Notes: generated by a model not told the origin, from the letters alone. A stretch of DNA of 11,121 nucleotides from SHZI01 sp964407855 (GCA_964407855.1 CAYOXI010000069.1:1-11121); one strand, 5' to 3'. Numbered from the stretch's first letter, positions 1 through 6,850 are shown. Made by a program: numbers and translations.

Positions 1-2155
1 TGTTGTAGGCAAAGGCCCAGAACAGGTTCTGGCGGATATTGCGCAGCGTGGCCCGGGAAAGTCCGATCGCATTCGGGACATTGCGCAGGTCGCCCGACAT
101 CAGCACCACGCCCGCACTGTCAATCGCGATGTCGGTGCCGGTGCCGATCGCAATGCCCACGTCAGCCCCGGCCAGCGCCGGGGCGTCATTGATGCCGTCA
201 CCGACGAAGGCCACGTGCTGGCCGCCGGCACGAAGCTCGCGGATGGCTGCCACCTTTTCATCGGGCATCAGGCCGGCCCGGACCTCATCGATACCCAGTT
301 CCGCGCCGATCGCAGCGGCCGTGGCCTGATGGTCACCGGTCAGCATGACCACGCGCAGGCCGAGCCGGTGCAGGGCCTGGATCGCGGCCGGTGTGCCGGT
401 CTTGATGGGGTCCGCGACGGCGAGTACCGCGGTGAGCCGGCCGTTGACCGCAAGCAGCAACGGCGTCCGGGCGGCGGCCGCGAGCTTTGCCAGGTGGGCG
501 GTGGCAGGTTCCGTACTGATGCCGAGTTGCTCCATGTACCGGCCGTTGCCGATCTGCACATGCCGGCCCTCCACCCGGGCCTCGATGCCGAGCCCGGTAT
601 GGGAAGCAAAGCCGGCAGTACGGGGCAGGGCCAGGCCGCGCTCCCTGGCGCTGGCGACAATCGCGGCGCCAACGGGATGCTCCGAGTCCTGCTCGGCGGC
701 TGCGGCGAGCCCAAGGACCTGGCCTTCGTCGAGGTGGTCGGCGGTATCCGGGCCTGGCAGCAGGATCAGGTCCGTCAGCGTGGGCTGTCCGGCGGTGAGC
801 GTCCCGGTCTTGTCGAGGGCCACGACATCCACGTCGTGCAGCGACTGGAGCGCATCACCGGCCCGGAACAGGATGCCCTGGTCAGCGCCGCGCCCCGTGC
901 CGACCATGATTGAGGTTGGCGTGGCGAGGCCCATCGCGCAGGGACAGGCAATGATCAGCACGGCAACGGCACTTACCAGCGCCAGCGGCAGGGCTGGCGC
1001 CGGGCCCAGAATCAGCCAGACCACCGCGGTCAGCAAGGCGATGACGAGCACCACGGGCACGAACCAGGCCGTGACCTTGTCCACGAGTGCCTGGATAGGC
1101 AGCTTGCTGCCCTGGGCGTCCTGGACCAGCCGGACGATCCGGGCCAGAAAGGCGTCCTCACCGAGGTGGGTGGCCCGCACCGCAAGGCTGCCCTTCTGGT
1201 TGACCGTGCCACCGACCACCTGATCGCCCGGGCCGCGTGACACGGGAATCGGCTCGCCGGTGACCATGGCCTCATCCACGAAGGAATTGCCTTCCACCAC
1301 CTCGCCGTCCACCGGAATGCTTTCCCCCGGCCGCACCCGGACGATATCGCCCGCGACCACCTGGTCGATCGGAATCTCCACCAGTTCACCAGCCCGTTCT
1401 ATGCGGGCGGTGCGGGGCTGCAGTCCGACCAGGCGCCGGATCGCGGCGCCGGTGCGGCCGCGGGCCCGCGCTTCGAGCAGGCGCCCGAGGAGAATCAGCG
1501 TGACGATCACGGCGGCCGGTTCGTAGTAGAGCTGGGCAGTGCCGGCCGGCATCACGCCCGGCAGAAAGCCGGCAACCACGGAGTACAGCCACGCGGCGCC
1601 ACTCCCCAGTGCCACCAGGGAGTTCATCTCGGGAGCACCCCGCAGGAGTGCGGGAATGCCGAGGCGGAAGAACACGCGGCCCGGTCCGAAGAGCACGGCC
1701 GTCGTGAGCACGAAGAGCACCAGGTTAAGGGTCTGGTGGCCCAGCGCGCCATGGATGAAGTGATGCACGGCCGGTACCAGGTGGCCCCCCATTTCGAGCG
1801 CGACAACGGGCAGGCTGAGGACCGCCGCGGTCAGGAAGCGTCGCCAGGCAGCCCGGATCTCGTCGTCGGACTGACGATCAGCCCGGTCGAGAGAGGCGCT
1901 GGCGTCCTTCCCTGTGGTCCCTCCGGCGGGGGCTGGCGGTGTGTCGTAGCCGCCGCCGCGGAGCGTGCTGCGCAGGACGTCCATGTCCAGCGGACCGGCC
2001 AGGTGCAGGGTCGCCTCCCGGGTGGCGAGGTTGACCGTCGCCGAGGCAACGCCGGGCACGGTTCCCAGGATTCTTTCGACCCGCGCCACGCAGGCGGCAC
2101 AACTCATGCCCTCCACGGGGACCCGGCGGCTGGTAAGGGTAGCTTCGACTGGCAT
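1..2155 (-). CDS. copA: Copper-exporting P1B-type ATPase CopA (3' end outside window)
   Basis: This is an inner-membrane heavy-metal P-type ATPase that exports Cu(I) from the cytoplasm. The frame is open for 718 codons from the ATG at 2155 and leaves the window at base 1 after the family's NIRQNLFWAFAYN segment, so only the last transmembrane part is missing. One N-terminal metal-binding domain carries GMSCAAC (C19, C22). The actuator TGE is at 299-301, the transmembrane metal site CPC at 404-406, the phosphorylation motif DKTGT at 448-452 (D448), the nucleotide-domain HP at 493-494 and the hinge GDGINDAP from 652. The CPC motif plus a single CxxC domain fits the Cu+ subclass rather than Zn/Cd (CPC/K) or Co. 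The start lies about 38 nt downstream of a CueR-type promoter, which supports copper specificity. The ribosome-binding site is weak. No sign of frameshift or decay is visible. Confidence 0.96.
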   Translation of the reverse strand, partial: MPVEATLTSRRVPVEGMSCAACVARVERILGTVPGVASATVNLATREATLHLAGPLDMDVLRSTLRGGGYDTPPAPAGGTTGKDASASLDRADRQSDDEIRAAWRRFLTAAVLSLPVVALEMGGHLVPAVHHFIHGALGHQTLNLVLFVLTTAVLFGPGRVFFRLGIPALLRGAPEMNSLVALGSGAAWLYSVVAGFLPGVMPAGTAQLYYEPAAVIVTLILLGRLLEARARGRTGAAIRRLVGLQPRTARIERAGELVEIPIDQVVAGDIVRVRPGESIPVDGEVVEGNSFVDEAMVTGEPIPVSRGPGDQVVGGTVNQKGSLAVRATHLGEDAFLARIVRLVQDAQGSKLPIQALVDKVTAWFVPVVLVIALLTAVVWLILGPAPALPLALVSAVAVLIIACPCAMGLATPTSIMVGTGRGADQGILFRAGDALQSLHDVDVVALDKTGTLTAGQPTLTDLILLPGPDTADHLDEGQVLGLAAAAEQDSEHPVGAAIVASARERGLALPRTAGFASHTGLGIEARVEGRHVQIGNGRYMEQLGISTEPATAHLAKLAAAARTPLLLAVNGRLTAVLAVADPIKTGTPAAIQALHRLGLRVVMLTGDHQATAAAIGAELGIDEVRAGLMPDEKVAAIRELRAGGQHVAFVGDGINDAPALAGADVGIAIGTGTDIAIDSAGVVLMSGDLRNVPNAIGLSRATLRNIRQNLFWAFAYN

Positions 2156-2190
2156 GGTTTCGGCCTGGTGAGGGGCTTGGGAAAAGGATG

Positions 2191-2216
2191 CCAATCATGC
2201 ACCCTCCCATGATTGG
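2191..2216. repeat. Perfect 9-bp inverted repeat over the copA -10 region
   Basis: CCAATCATG (2191-2199) and CATGATTGG (2208-2216) are perfect inverted copies separated by 8 bp. The left arm covers the -10 element and the right arm lies inside the CueR spacer dyad, offset from the CueR axis of symmetry (2211). It could be a second operator or a chance overlap with the MerR-type site. Most of it is upstream of the expected transcript start, so an RNA hairpin is unlikely. Confidence 0.6.
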
Positions 2217-2224
2217 AAGGTCAA
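2191..2224 (-). promoter_or_regulatory. CueR/MerR-type copper-responsive promoter of copA
   Basis: Read on the minus strand, a -35 TTGACC (2224-2219) and a -10 CATGAT (2199-2194) are separated by exactly 19 bp, the over-long spacer typical of MerR-family activated promoters. Between them lies ACCTTCC-N7-GGAGGGT (2221-2201). This is the 21-bp CueR operator geometry, with one mismatch to a perfect dyad (GGAGGGT instead of GGAAGGT). Transcription would start near 2187, about 30 nt before the copA ATG. It is expected to be switched on by Cu(I)-bound CueR; no cueR gene is in the window. Confidence 0.88.
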
Positions 2225-2389
2225 GTGGCGACGGTCTTTCCCGCGACGCGGGCGCTGCCCACGGATCCCCGCGATCGCGCCGAACTGGACCCCTGGCTCC
2301 ACTGGCAGAGCTGTCACCTGATGCCCGCGATGGGTGTGCTCCGGGGCTTCGCTGAAACCCATGTGAAAGCACTAATCGCTACGGTCTGA
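2225..2389 (+). pseudogene. Probable remnant of a glutathione S-transferase C-terminal domain
   Basis: The + frame from GTG 2225 to TGA 2387-2389 encodes 54 residues. Its middle (LPTDPRDRAELDPWLHWQ, then SCHLMPAM) closely resembles the start of the helical C-terminal domain of bacterial glutathione S-transferases, where an L-x-P-x-D-P-x-x-R-A-x-V/L-D-x-W-L-x-W-Q pattern is common. The thioredoxin-like N-terminal domain and the rest of the helical domain are absent, and the last dozen residues do not look like a GST. I read it as a leftover of a deleted gene. It could instead be an unrelated small ORF: the candidate GTG sits next to the copA -35 element and has no clear ribosome-binding site. 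The identification comes from motif memory, not a search. Confidence 0.5.
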
Positions 2390-2513
2390 GACACCCGACC
2401 GCGACCGCTGCACGGCGCACGCACAGCGTGTGCCGGTTGTTGACCGTTTATTGACGGAACGAGCTCTGGCCTCCACTGGTCTTATCTGCGGTGCCGGTGC
2501 ATCGTGACAGGCA

Positions 2514-2537
2514 TGGTCCGGCTGTCAGCCCGGACCA
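2514..2537 (+). repeat. 8-bp inverted repeat (potential hairpin) in the leader of the chelatase-like gene
   Basis: TGGTCCGG (2514-2521) and CCGGACCA (2530-2537) are perfect inverted copies with an 8-nt loop, ending 21 nt before the likely ribosome-binding site (GGAGAG at 2559-2564). No T-run follows, so it is not a standard intrinsic terminator. It could be a leader hairpin, a regulator-binding palindrome, or chance in GC-rich DNA. Confidence 0.5.
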
Positions 2538-2570
2538 GAGAATAAACAGCTTCTTCACGGAGAGAACCCA

Positions 2571-3773
2571 ATGACGTCTACTGCAATCCTCGTCGCCGCA
2601 CGTCGCGGCCTGCTCCTGTCCCTGTCCGTCGGCGCGCTTGCCCTGAGTTCCGGCCTGGTGGCTGGCGGACACGACGCCACCAGCGAGGCCAGCACGCCGG
2701 CCGCCGCTCCGGCCGCAGCTCCCGCGGCGGCCGAGATGGACCACAGCAAGATGGACCACAGCACGATGGATCACAGTGGTCACGCCGGGCACCAGATGGA
2801 TACCAGCCGCGATGCGCTCGGGCGCCGCCTGTTTGGCCAGCCCCACGAGATGCCGCCGGAACTCTACGACGAACTGCGGGAGAAGGTCCCGCTGTTCAAG
2901 GACGCCACCAAGGCCGTCATTGACATGAGCATGGTGCAGATGGGCCCCGAGTATCAGTGGTACATCAGTCCGGATTCACTGAAGAACGATGCCGGCATCC
3001 TCGTCATTACGCATGGCTTCCGGGAGCAGGGCGACGCAATGTTCAAGGACCAGCTCGCGCCGCTGGCCACCGCCATCCCGACCTCGCTGTCCATGGGTAT
3101 GGCCATGATGATGTCCGACCACGTCCAGCTGTCGATTGACGATCTGGAGGCGGCGGGCGCCGACAAGATTGTGGTGGTGCCGCTGGTCTCCACCAGGCAC
3201 AACGAGCTGATGCGCCAGTGGGAGTACATCCTCGGCGAGCGCGAACAGCCCGAGTTCGCGACGGTTCCCCAGGTGACCCACAACGCGAAGCTGCTGATGG
3301 CAGACCCGCCGGGCGATGATCCGATGATCGCCGAGATCCTCGTGGACTTTGCCGGGGAGATCAGCACCAACCCCAGCAAGGAACTGGTGATCATCGTCGC
3401 TCACGGTGCCAGTGGTACCGACGCGGCGAAGGACGCCGTCAACGAGATGAAGGTGCTGGAGACCCTGGCACGCTACGTCAAGGAGGATGGCGGCTTTGCC
3501 GACGTGCAGGCCGCACTGCTGCAGGACGATGCCCAGCCTGCGGTCCGCGAGGCCAACGTCGAGCGTCTGCGGGGCATGGTCGAGAAAGCCAACAAGCAGG
3601 GGCACTCCGTGCTCATCGTCACCAACCTGCTGGGCGCGCGAACGATCCAGCCGAAGCTCCGGTCTGACCTGAAGGGCCTGGACTACAAGTTCAACACCAA
3701 GGGCATCACCCAGCACCCGAATTTTGTGGAGTGGCTCGGTGAGTCAGTCCGGATGGCGCTGGAAAAAAGCTGA
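2571..3773 (+). CDS. Exported CbiX/SirB-like (class II chelatase fold) protein with MDHS metal-binding repeats
   Basis: This 400-residue protein has a good ribosome-binding site (GGAGAG, 6 nt before ATG). Residues 1-33 form an export signal with an RRGLLLSL stretch at 11-18, compatible with Tat or Sec export. No lipobox Cys is present. Residues 42-54 are an Ala/Pro linker and 56-76 are Met/His-rich with three MDHS units, a likely Cu/metal-binding stretch. The body (about 140-395) looks like two CbiX/SirB lobes. In lobe 1, LVITHGFREQGD (H148) and VVVPLVSTRHNE (H210) match the two metal-site histidines of class II sirohydrochlorin chelatases. In lobe 2, LVIIVAHGASG (H278) keeps the first, while the matching VLIVTNLLGAR strand has no His. 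A further Met-rich stretch (SLSMGMAMMMSDH) spans 172-184. Cytoplasmic CbiX/SirB insert Co or Fe into sirohydrochlorin; an exported version beside copA more likely binds or delivers a metal. That role is inference. The gene is convergent with cofC. Confidence 0.75.
   Translation: MTSTAILVAARRGLLLSLSVGALALSSGLVAGGHDATSEASTPAAAPAAAPAAAEMDHSKMDHSTMDHSGHAGHQMDTSRDALGRRLFGQPHEMPPELYDELREKVPLFKDATKAVIDMSMVQMGPEYQWYISPDSLKNDAGILVITHGFREQGDAMFKDQLAPLATAIPTSLSMGMAMMMSDHVQLSIDDLEAAGADKIVVVPLVSTRHNELMRQWEYILGEREQPEFATVPQVTHNAKLLMADPPGDDPMIAEILVDFAGEISTNPSKELVIIVAHGASGTDAAKDAVNEMKVLETLARYVKEDGGFADVQAALLQDDAQPAVREANVERLRGMVEKANKQGHSVLIVTNLLGARTIQPKLRSDLKGLDYKFNTKGITQHPNFVEWLGESVRMALEKS
2736..2780 (+). repeat. 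Three tandem 15-bp units encoding the MDHS repeats
   Basis: Three near-identical 15-bp units starting at 2736, 2751 and 2766 encode MDHSK, MDHST and MDHSG (residues 56-70), followed by HAGHQM. Units 1 and 2 differ by one base; unit 3 has drifted at synonymous sites (GAT for GAC, AGT for AGC), so the peptide repeat seems to be under selection. Similar Met-Asp-His-rich stretches occur in periplasmic copper-handling proteins. Confidence 0.85.
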
Positions 3774-3776
3774 GGA

Positions 3777-4445
3777 TCACCCTTCCGGGGGCGCCGGCTG
3801 ACGCAGGCGCTCCCGGAGGCCGCTCGCTGCCAGCCACGCGAGGGTCGCGCAGGCCACTTTCTGGGTCAGCAGCCAGCGCAGGTCTTCCGGCGTATCAATA
3901 TCCCGCGTAAAGCCCGGCAGGCTGGCGGTCCTTGCTGGCACACCGGCCGACCGCGCCTCGGCGAGGTGGGCTGCGGCGCTGCCGGGGCCAAAGCGGAACC
4001 GAATGACATCCGGCGGGGACAGCAGAACGGCATTAGTGCCGCCGTCTGCGGCCGCGCACACGGTAACCCCACCCACATCGTCCGCCAGCAGCTGCTCAAG
4101 GTCCCGGGACGACAGCGTCGGCAGGTCGGCATGCAGTACCAGCAGCCTGCGCACCCCCCGGACCCTGAGGTCGGTGGCGATCCGGCTGAGCCCCGCGCGG
4201 TAATCCTCGCCGGGTACCTCGCGGCGCAGCTCGGCGCCGGCTGATTCGGCCAGTGCGTCCAGGCGGTCTTCGTCGGACAGCAGCGTGATGCCGGCAATAT
4301 CCCTGGCAGCGGTCAGCGCGCGCAGCACATCGCGCGTCATTTCTTCGGCCAGCCGGGCGCATTCCTCCCGCGTGAGCAGGGGTGCGAGCCGGCTCTTGGC
4401 CAGCGCGAAGCACTTGATCGGCAGCAGGGCCCAGGCGCTCGGCAT
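3777..4445 (-). CDS. cofC: CofC-type guanylyltransferase of F420 biosynthesis
   Basis: CofC activates a three-carbon phospho-acid (2-phospho-L-lactate, phosphoenolpyruvate or 3-phosphoglycerate, depending on lineage) with GTP, giving the GDP-linked donor that CofD uses. The protein has 222 residues and a nucleotidyltransferase fold. Visible family motifs are the N-terminal LLPIK...AKSRL (K11, K17, R19), the metal-binding strand HADLPTL (D107), DGGTNAVLLSPP (134-145), FGPGS with H160, and RDIDTPEDL (181-189). A basic tail of about 30 residues follows. It is the last gene of the npdG-cofE-cofD-cofC operon: its ATG is 3 nt after the cofD stop. Its own stop lies 3 bp from the stop of the convergent chelatase-like gene, with no terminator between. 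The actual substrate cannot be read from sequence. Confidence 0.92.
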   Translation of the reverse strand: MPSAWALLPIKCFALAKSRLAPLLTREECARLAEEMTRDVLRALTAARDIAGITLLSDEDRLDALAESAGAELRREVPGEDYRAGLSRIATDLRVRGVRRLLVLHADLPTLSSRDLEQLLADDVGGVTVCAAADGGTNAVLLSPPDVIRFRFGPGSAAAHLAEARSAGVPARTASLPGFTRDIDTPEDLRWLLTQKVACATLAWLAASGLRERLRQPAPPEG

Positions 4446-4448
4446 GGG

Positions 4449-5405
4449 TCAGCGGGCCGCTGCGAAGTCGAGGGCGAATTCAGCGAGACTGACCCGGTCC
4501 GCGACGGACTTCATTACGGTGCGGGTGGCCGCCACGGCGAGACCACCGGCGACCAGCTCATCGGCCTCTGCCCGGTCAAGCTCGTCGAGTACATAACCGT
4601 CGAGCAGCTCGCCGTAGTGCCGGGCGACGGCGGCTGCGCTCACGGGCAGGCCAAGCTCGGCCATCAGCTTGGCGGTCGGGCCCTTCAAGGCCTTGCCGCC
4701 CACGATCGGCGAGATCGCGATCACCGGCGCGGGCGTGGAACGCAGCGCCGCCGCCAGGGACGGAATGGCCAGGATCGGATCAATGCTGAGGAAGGGATTG
4801 GACGGCGCAATGAACACGGCCGCCAGGTCGGGGTGGGTCAGCAGGTTGGCGAGCGCCGCATCCGGCGGGGCCAGTGTGGCGCCTTCGTAGCGGATGGCCG
4901 TGACCCGGGGTTCGGCCTGCCGGCGCACGAAATAGTCCTGGAAGGCGAGGGGACCCTCATCCGTGTCGAGTACCGTGCGAACGATCGCGTCTGACATCGG
5001 TCGCAGATCGACGCTGACGCCCAGTTGCCGGCATAGGTGTGCCGTGACCGTGCCCAGCGGCTTGCCAGCCGCCAGGAGGCGGGTGCGTTCCAGGTGGGTG
5101 GCCAAATCACGGTCACCCAGCCGGAACCACGTTTCGCCGCCCAGCGACTCCAGCGCGGCCAGGCAGTTCCAGCTTTCGTCCGCACACCCCCAGCCGGTGG
5201 CTTCGTTCACGCGGCCCGCCAGCGTGTACATCAGGGTGTCCAGGTCCGGACAGATGGCGAGGCCCAGATGCCGGAAGTCGTCGCCGGTGTTGGCGATGAT
5301 TGTCAGCTGCCCGGGGTCGAGTACCCGGGACAGGCCGAGGGCAAGCTTCGCCCCGCCGACGCCGCCGGAGAGCAGCACATAGCGCGACTTCGCCGTCCGC
5401 GTCAC
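4449..5405 (-). CDS. cofD: CofD, phospho-lactyl-type transferase of F420 biosynthesis
   Basis: CofD transfers the phospho-acid moiety from the GDP-linked donor made by CofC onto Fo (7,8-didemethyl-8-hydroxy-5-deazariboflavin), forming F420-0 or dehydro-F420-0 and GMP. The protein has 318 residues, the usual family length. Signature motifs are GGVGGAK (14-20), NTGDD (39-43), CPDLDTLMYTLAG, GDRDLATHLERT, PMSDAIVRT, PSNPFLSIDPILAIP and SPIVGGKALKGPTAKLM. It starts with GTG whose bases overlap the cofE stop (GTGA, 4-nt overlap), so translation is probably coupled. The paralogous YvcK/CofD-like family is rejected because the F420-type motifs and operon partners are all present. Confidence 0.95.
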   Translation of the reverse strand: MTRTAKSRYVLLSGGVGGAKLALGLSRVLDPGQLTIIANTGDDFRHLGLAICPDLDTLMYTLAGRVNEATGWGCADESWNCLAALESLGGETWFRLGDRDLATHLERTRLLAAGKPLGTVTAHLCRQLGVSVDLRPMSDAIVRTVLDTDEGPLAFQDYFVRRQAEPRVTAIRYEGATLAPPDAALANLLTHPDLAAVFIAPSNPFLSIDPILAIPSLAAALRSTPAPVIAISPIVGGKALKGPTAKLMAELGLPVSAAAVARHYGELLDGYVLDELDRAEADELVAGGLAVAATRTVMKSVADRVSLAEFALDFAAAR

Positions 5406-6163
5406 CGGAACAGATCCTCGTGCCCGGGCCGCAGGCCGGTGCGTGCCGTCTGGCCCGCATCGCTGCCGCCGGCTGCCCCCCGGATCAGCACCAGGGGCGT
5501 GCCTTCGGCGCCTTCGCCCATGGCCAGCACGGCCGCGGCAGCCAGGCTGTCGGCCACGGCCACCTCGCTGGTCTGCATGGGCCGGCCGAAGAGATCCGGC
5601 TGGCCGCGCAGATCATCCAGCACGGTGACGCCGGAACAGCCGATCGCATGACCGATGGTACCGAGTCGCCACGCGCGGCCGATGCTGTCGGTGATGAGCA
5701 CGCCGAGTGGCACGCCGAAGGCCTGCTCAAGATGTGCCCGGAGGTCGGTGGCCGAGGCGTCCGGGTCGACGGGCAGCAGCAGTGCGGAGCCGGCGCTGTC
5801 CTCGAGGTTCGACCGGTCAATGCCGGCATTGGCCAGCACGATGCCAAGCCGGTGCTCGGTGATGATCACTCCCCGGGTCACCCGGATGACCGCCGTGGAT
5901 TCGCGGAGGATCAACTCGGCGAGGCGGGGGTCCTTGTCCGCGCGGGCAGCCAGGTCGATGGCCGCCGGGGAAGGCGTGATGGTGTCGAGCAGAATCCGTC
6001 GGCCCTCGGCCTTGGAAACGACTTTCTGGGCGATGGCTACCACGTCGCCGGCTCGCGGTGCCGCGTCGGCGTTGACCAGTGCGGCGGCAACGAGTGCGGG
6101 CAGGTCGTCACCTGCGCGGATCAGTGGCAGGCCCGGAATTGCCAGGAACTGGAGTGGACGCAC
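5402..6163 (-). CDS. cofE: CofE, coenzyme F420-0:L-glutamate ligase
   Basis: CofE adds gamma-linked L-glutamate residues to F420-0 using GTP and divalent metal, completing the polyglutamate tail. The protein has 253 residues, matching stand-alone archaeal-type CofE. Motifs are the N-terminal IPGLPLI, DVVAIAQKVVSKAEGR (40-55), TRGVIITEHRLGIVLANAGID, LITDSIGRAWRLGTIGHAIG (substrate and metal site region) and a C-terminal GEGAEGTPLVLIRG. It lacks the FMN-binding nitroreductase-like C-terminal domain of actinobacterial FbiB. It starts with GTG 6 nt after the npdG stop and overlaps cofD by 4 nt, both consistent with one transcript. Confidence 0.94.
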   Translation of the reverse strand: MRPLQFLAIPGLPLIRAGDDLPALVAAALVNADAAPRAGDVVAIAQKVVSKAEGRRILLDTITPSPAAIDLAARADKDPRLAELILRESTAVIRVTRGVIITEHRLGIVLANAGIDRSNLEDSAGSALLLPVDPDASATDLRAHLEQAFGVPLGVLITDSIGRAWRLGTIGHAIGCSGVTVLDDLRGQPDLFGRPMQTSEVAVADSLAAAAVLAMGEGAEGTPLVLIRGAAGGSDAGQTARTGLRPGHEDLFR

Positions 6164-6169
6164 GGCCGG

Positions 6170-6850
6170 TCAGGTGGCGTCGTCGGGAATGCCGGTGATC
6201 CGCAGGCCGGTATGCAGGCCGCCATAGCGCTTGTTCATGAAGATCAGTACCGAGGTCAGGGCCTCCGCCGCGACGGAGTTCTCCAGCGAGCCCGCATGCC
6301 AGGCGCGGAAGCCGGCGGCCCTGGCCAGCCCGATCACCACGTCGCGGGCTTCGGCCTTGTTGCCCGTGACGAGCACGTCGCAATCCAGCGGGCCGTCGCC
6401 CTGCAGGGAGTCGGCCGCGACACTCTGGAAGGCCGAGACCACGGTGGCTGCGTCGCCGGCTAGCCGCTGCGCAATAAGCCCGGCCGAGCCTTCGGCGGGC
6501 AACTGCACGCGCGCCACGCGCGGCGGGACCAGTGGGACCGTGGTGTCCACCAGGATTTTTCCGTTCAGTCCCGGCCGGATCTCCTCCAGCGTGGGTTGCT
6601 GATGGGCGAATGGCACGGTCAGGATCACCACATCCCCGGCCTGCGCCGCGGCGAGATTCTGCAGTCCGCGGATGTCGGCACCCGGGACGGCCTTGCGCAG
6701 TGCCTCTGCGGCTTCAACAGCCCTGTCGGCCGTCCGCGAGCCGATGATGACGGGCAGGCCGGCGCGGGCCCAGCGCAGGGCGAGGCCGCCGCCCAGCGCG
6801 CCGGTGCCACCCACGATGCTGATCACGCCGAATCTATTGTCGCCCGCCAT
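6170..6850 (-). CDS. npdG: NADPH-dependent F420 reductase (F420H2:NADP oxidoreductase)
   Basis: This enzyme transfers hydride between NADPH and F420 and would supply reduced F420H2 for cellular reductases. The protein has 226 residues. The N-terminal Rossmann motif VGGTGALGGGLA (13-24) is followed by VIIGSRTADRA, whose Ser-Arg fits recognition of the NADP 2'-phosphate. PFAHQQPTLEEI and the C-terminal LIFMNKRYGGLHTGLRITGIP are typical of the Fno/NpdG family. It is the first gene of the leftward F420 operon; the start is supported by GGAG 9 nt upstream of the ATG. No convincing -35/-10 pair is seen upstream. Family members outside F420 producers are rare, so its place beside cofCDE makes the assignment firm. 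Confidence 0.93.
   Translation of the reverse strand: MAGDNRFGVISIVGGTGALGGGLALRWARAGLPVIIGSRTADRAVEAAEALRKAVPGADIRGLQNLAAAQAGDVVILTVPFAHQQPTLEEIRPGLNGKILVDTTVPLVPPRVARVQLPAEGSAGLIAQRLAGDAATVVSAFQSVAADSLQGDGPLDCDVLVTGNKAEARDVVIGLARAAGFRAWHAGSLENSVAAEALTSVLIFMNKRYGGLHTGLRITGIPDDAT

Larger units (their letters stand above)
2156..2570. other. 415-bp divergent intergenic region between copA and the exported chelatase-like gene
   Basis: The left part holds the copA leader and its CueR-type promoter (2191-2224), the centre holds the GST-like remnant (2225-2389), and 2390-2570 holds the leader of the rightward gene. TTGACC (2440-2445) and TTGACG (2451-2456) resemble -35 boxes, but neither has a convincing -10 at 16-18 bp. 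No second CueR dyad is visible facing right. An inverted repeat lies at 2514-2537. Confidence 0.6.

Noticed and set aside
215..1223. Long + strand open frames (215-913, 345-1223) opposite copA
   Set aside because: They are antisense shadows in GC-rich DNA; the minus frame carries every P-type ATPase motif without interruption.
1878..2372. 164-codon minus-strand frame spanning the copA promoter
   Set aside because: Low-complexity Arg/Pro/Gly-rich translation, out of frame with copA and running through the CueR-type promoter; no family resemblance.
2440..2487. Sigma70 promoter for the chelatase-like gene from the two TTGAC boxes
   Set aside because: No acceptable -10 at 16-18 bp from either box; the nearest AT-rich hexamer is too far away.
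2514..2537. Intrinsic terminator
   Set aside because: The stem is GC-rich but no U-tract follows, and it lies just ahead of a start codon.
2976..3716. 246-codon minus-strand frame opposite the chelatase-like gene
   Set aside because: Shadow of the + strand gene, which has a ribosome-binding site, signal peptide and recognisable motifs.
5300..6463. 387-codon + strand frame opposite cofD/cofE/npdG
   Set aside because: It crosses three genes with clear F420 motifs on the other strand and its Gly/Arg/Gln-rich translation matches nothing recognisable.
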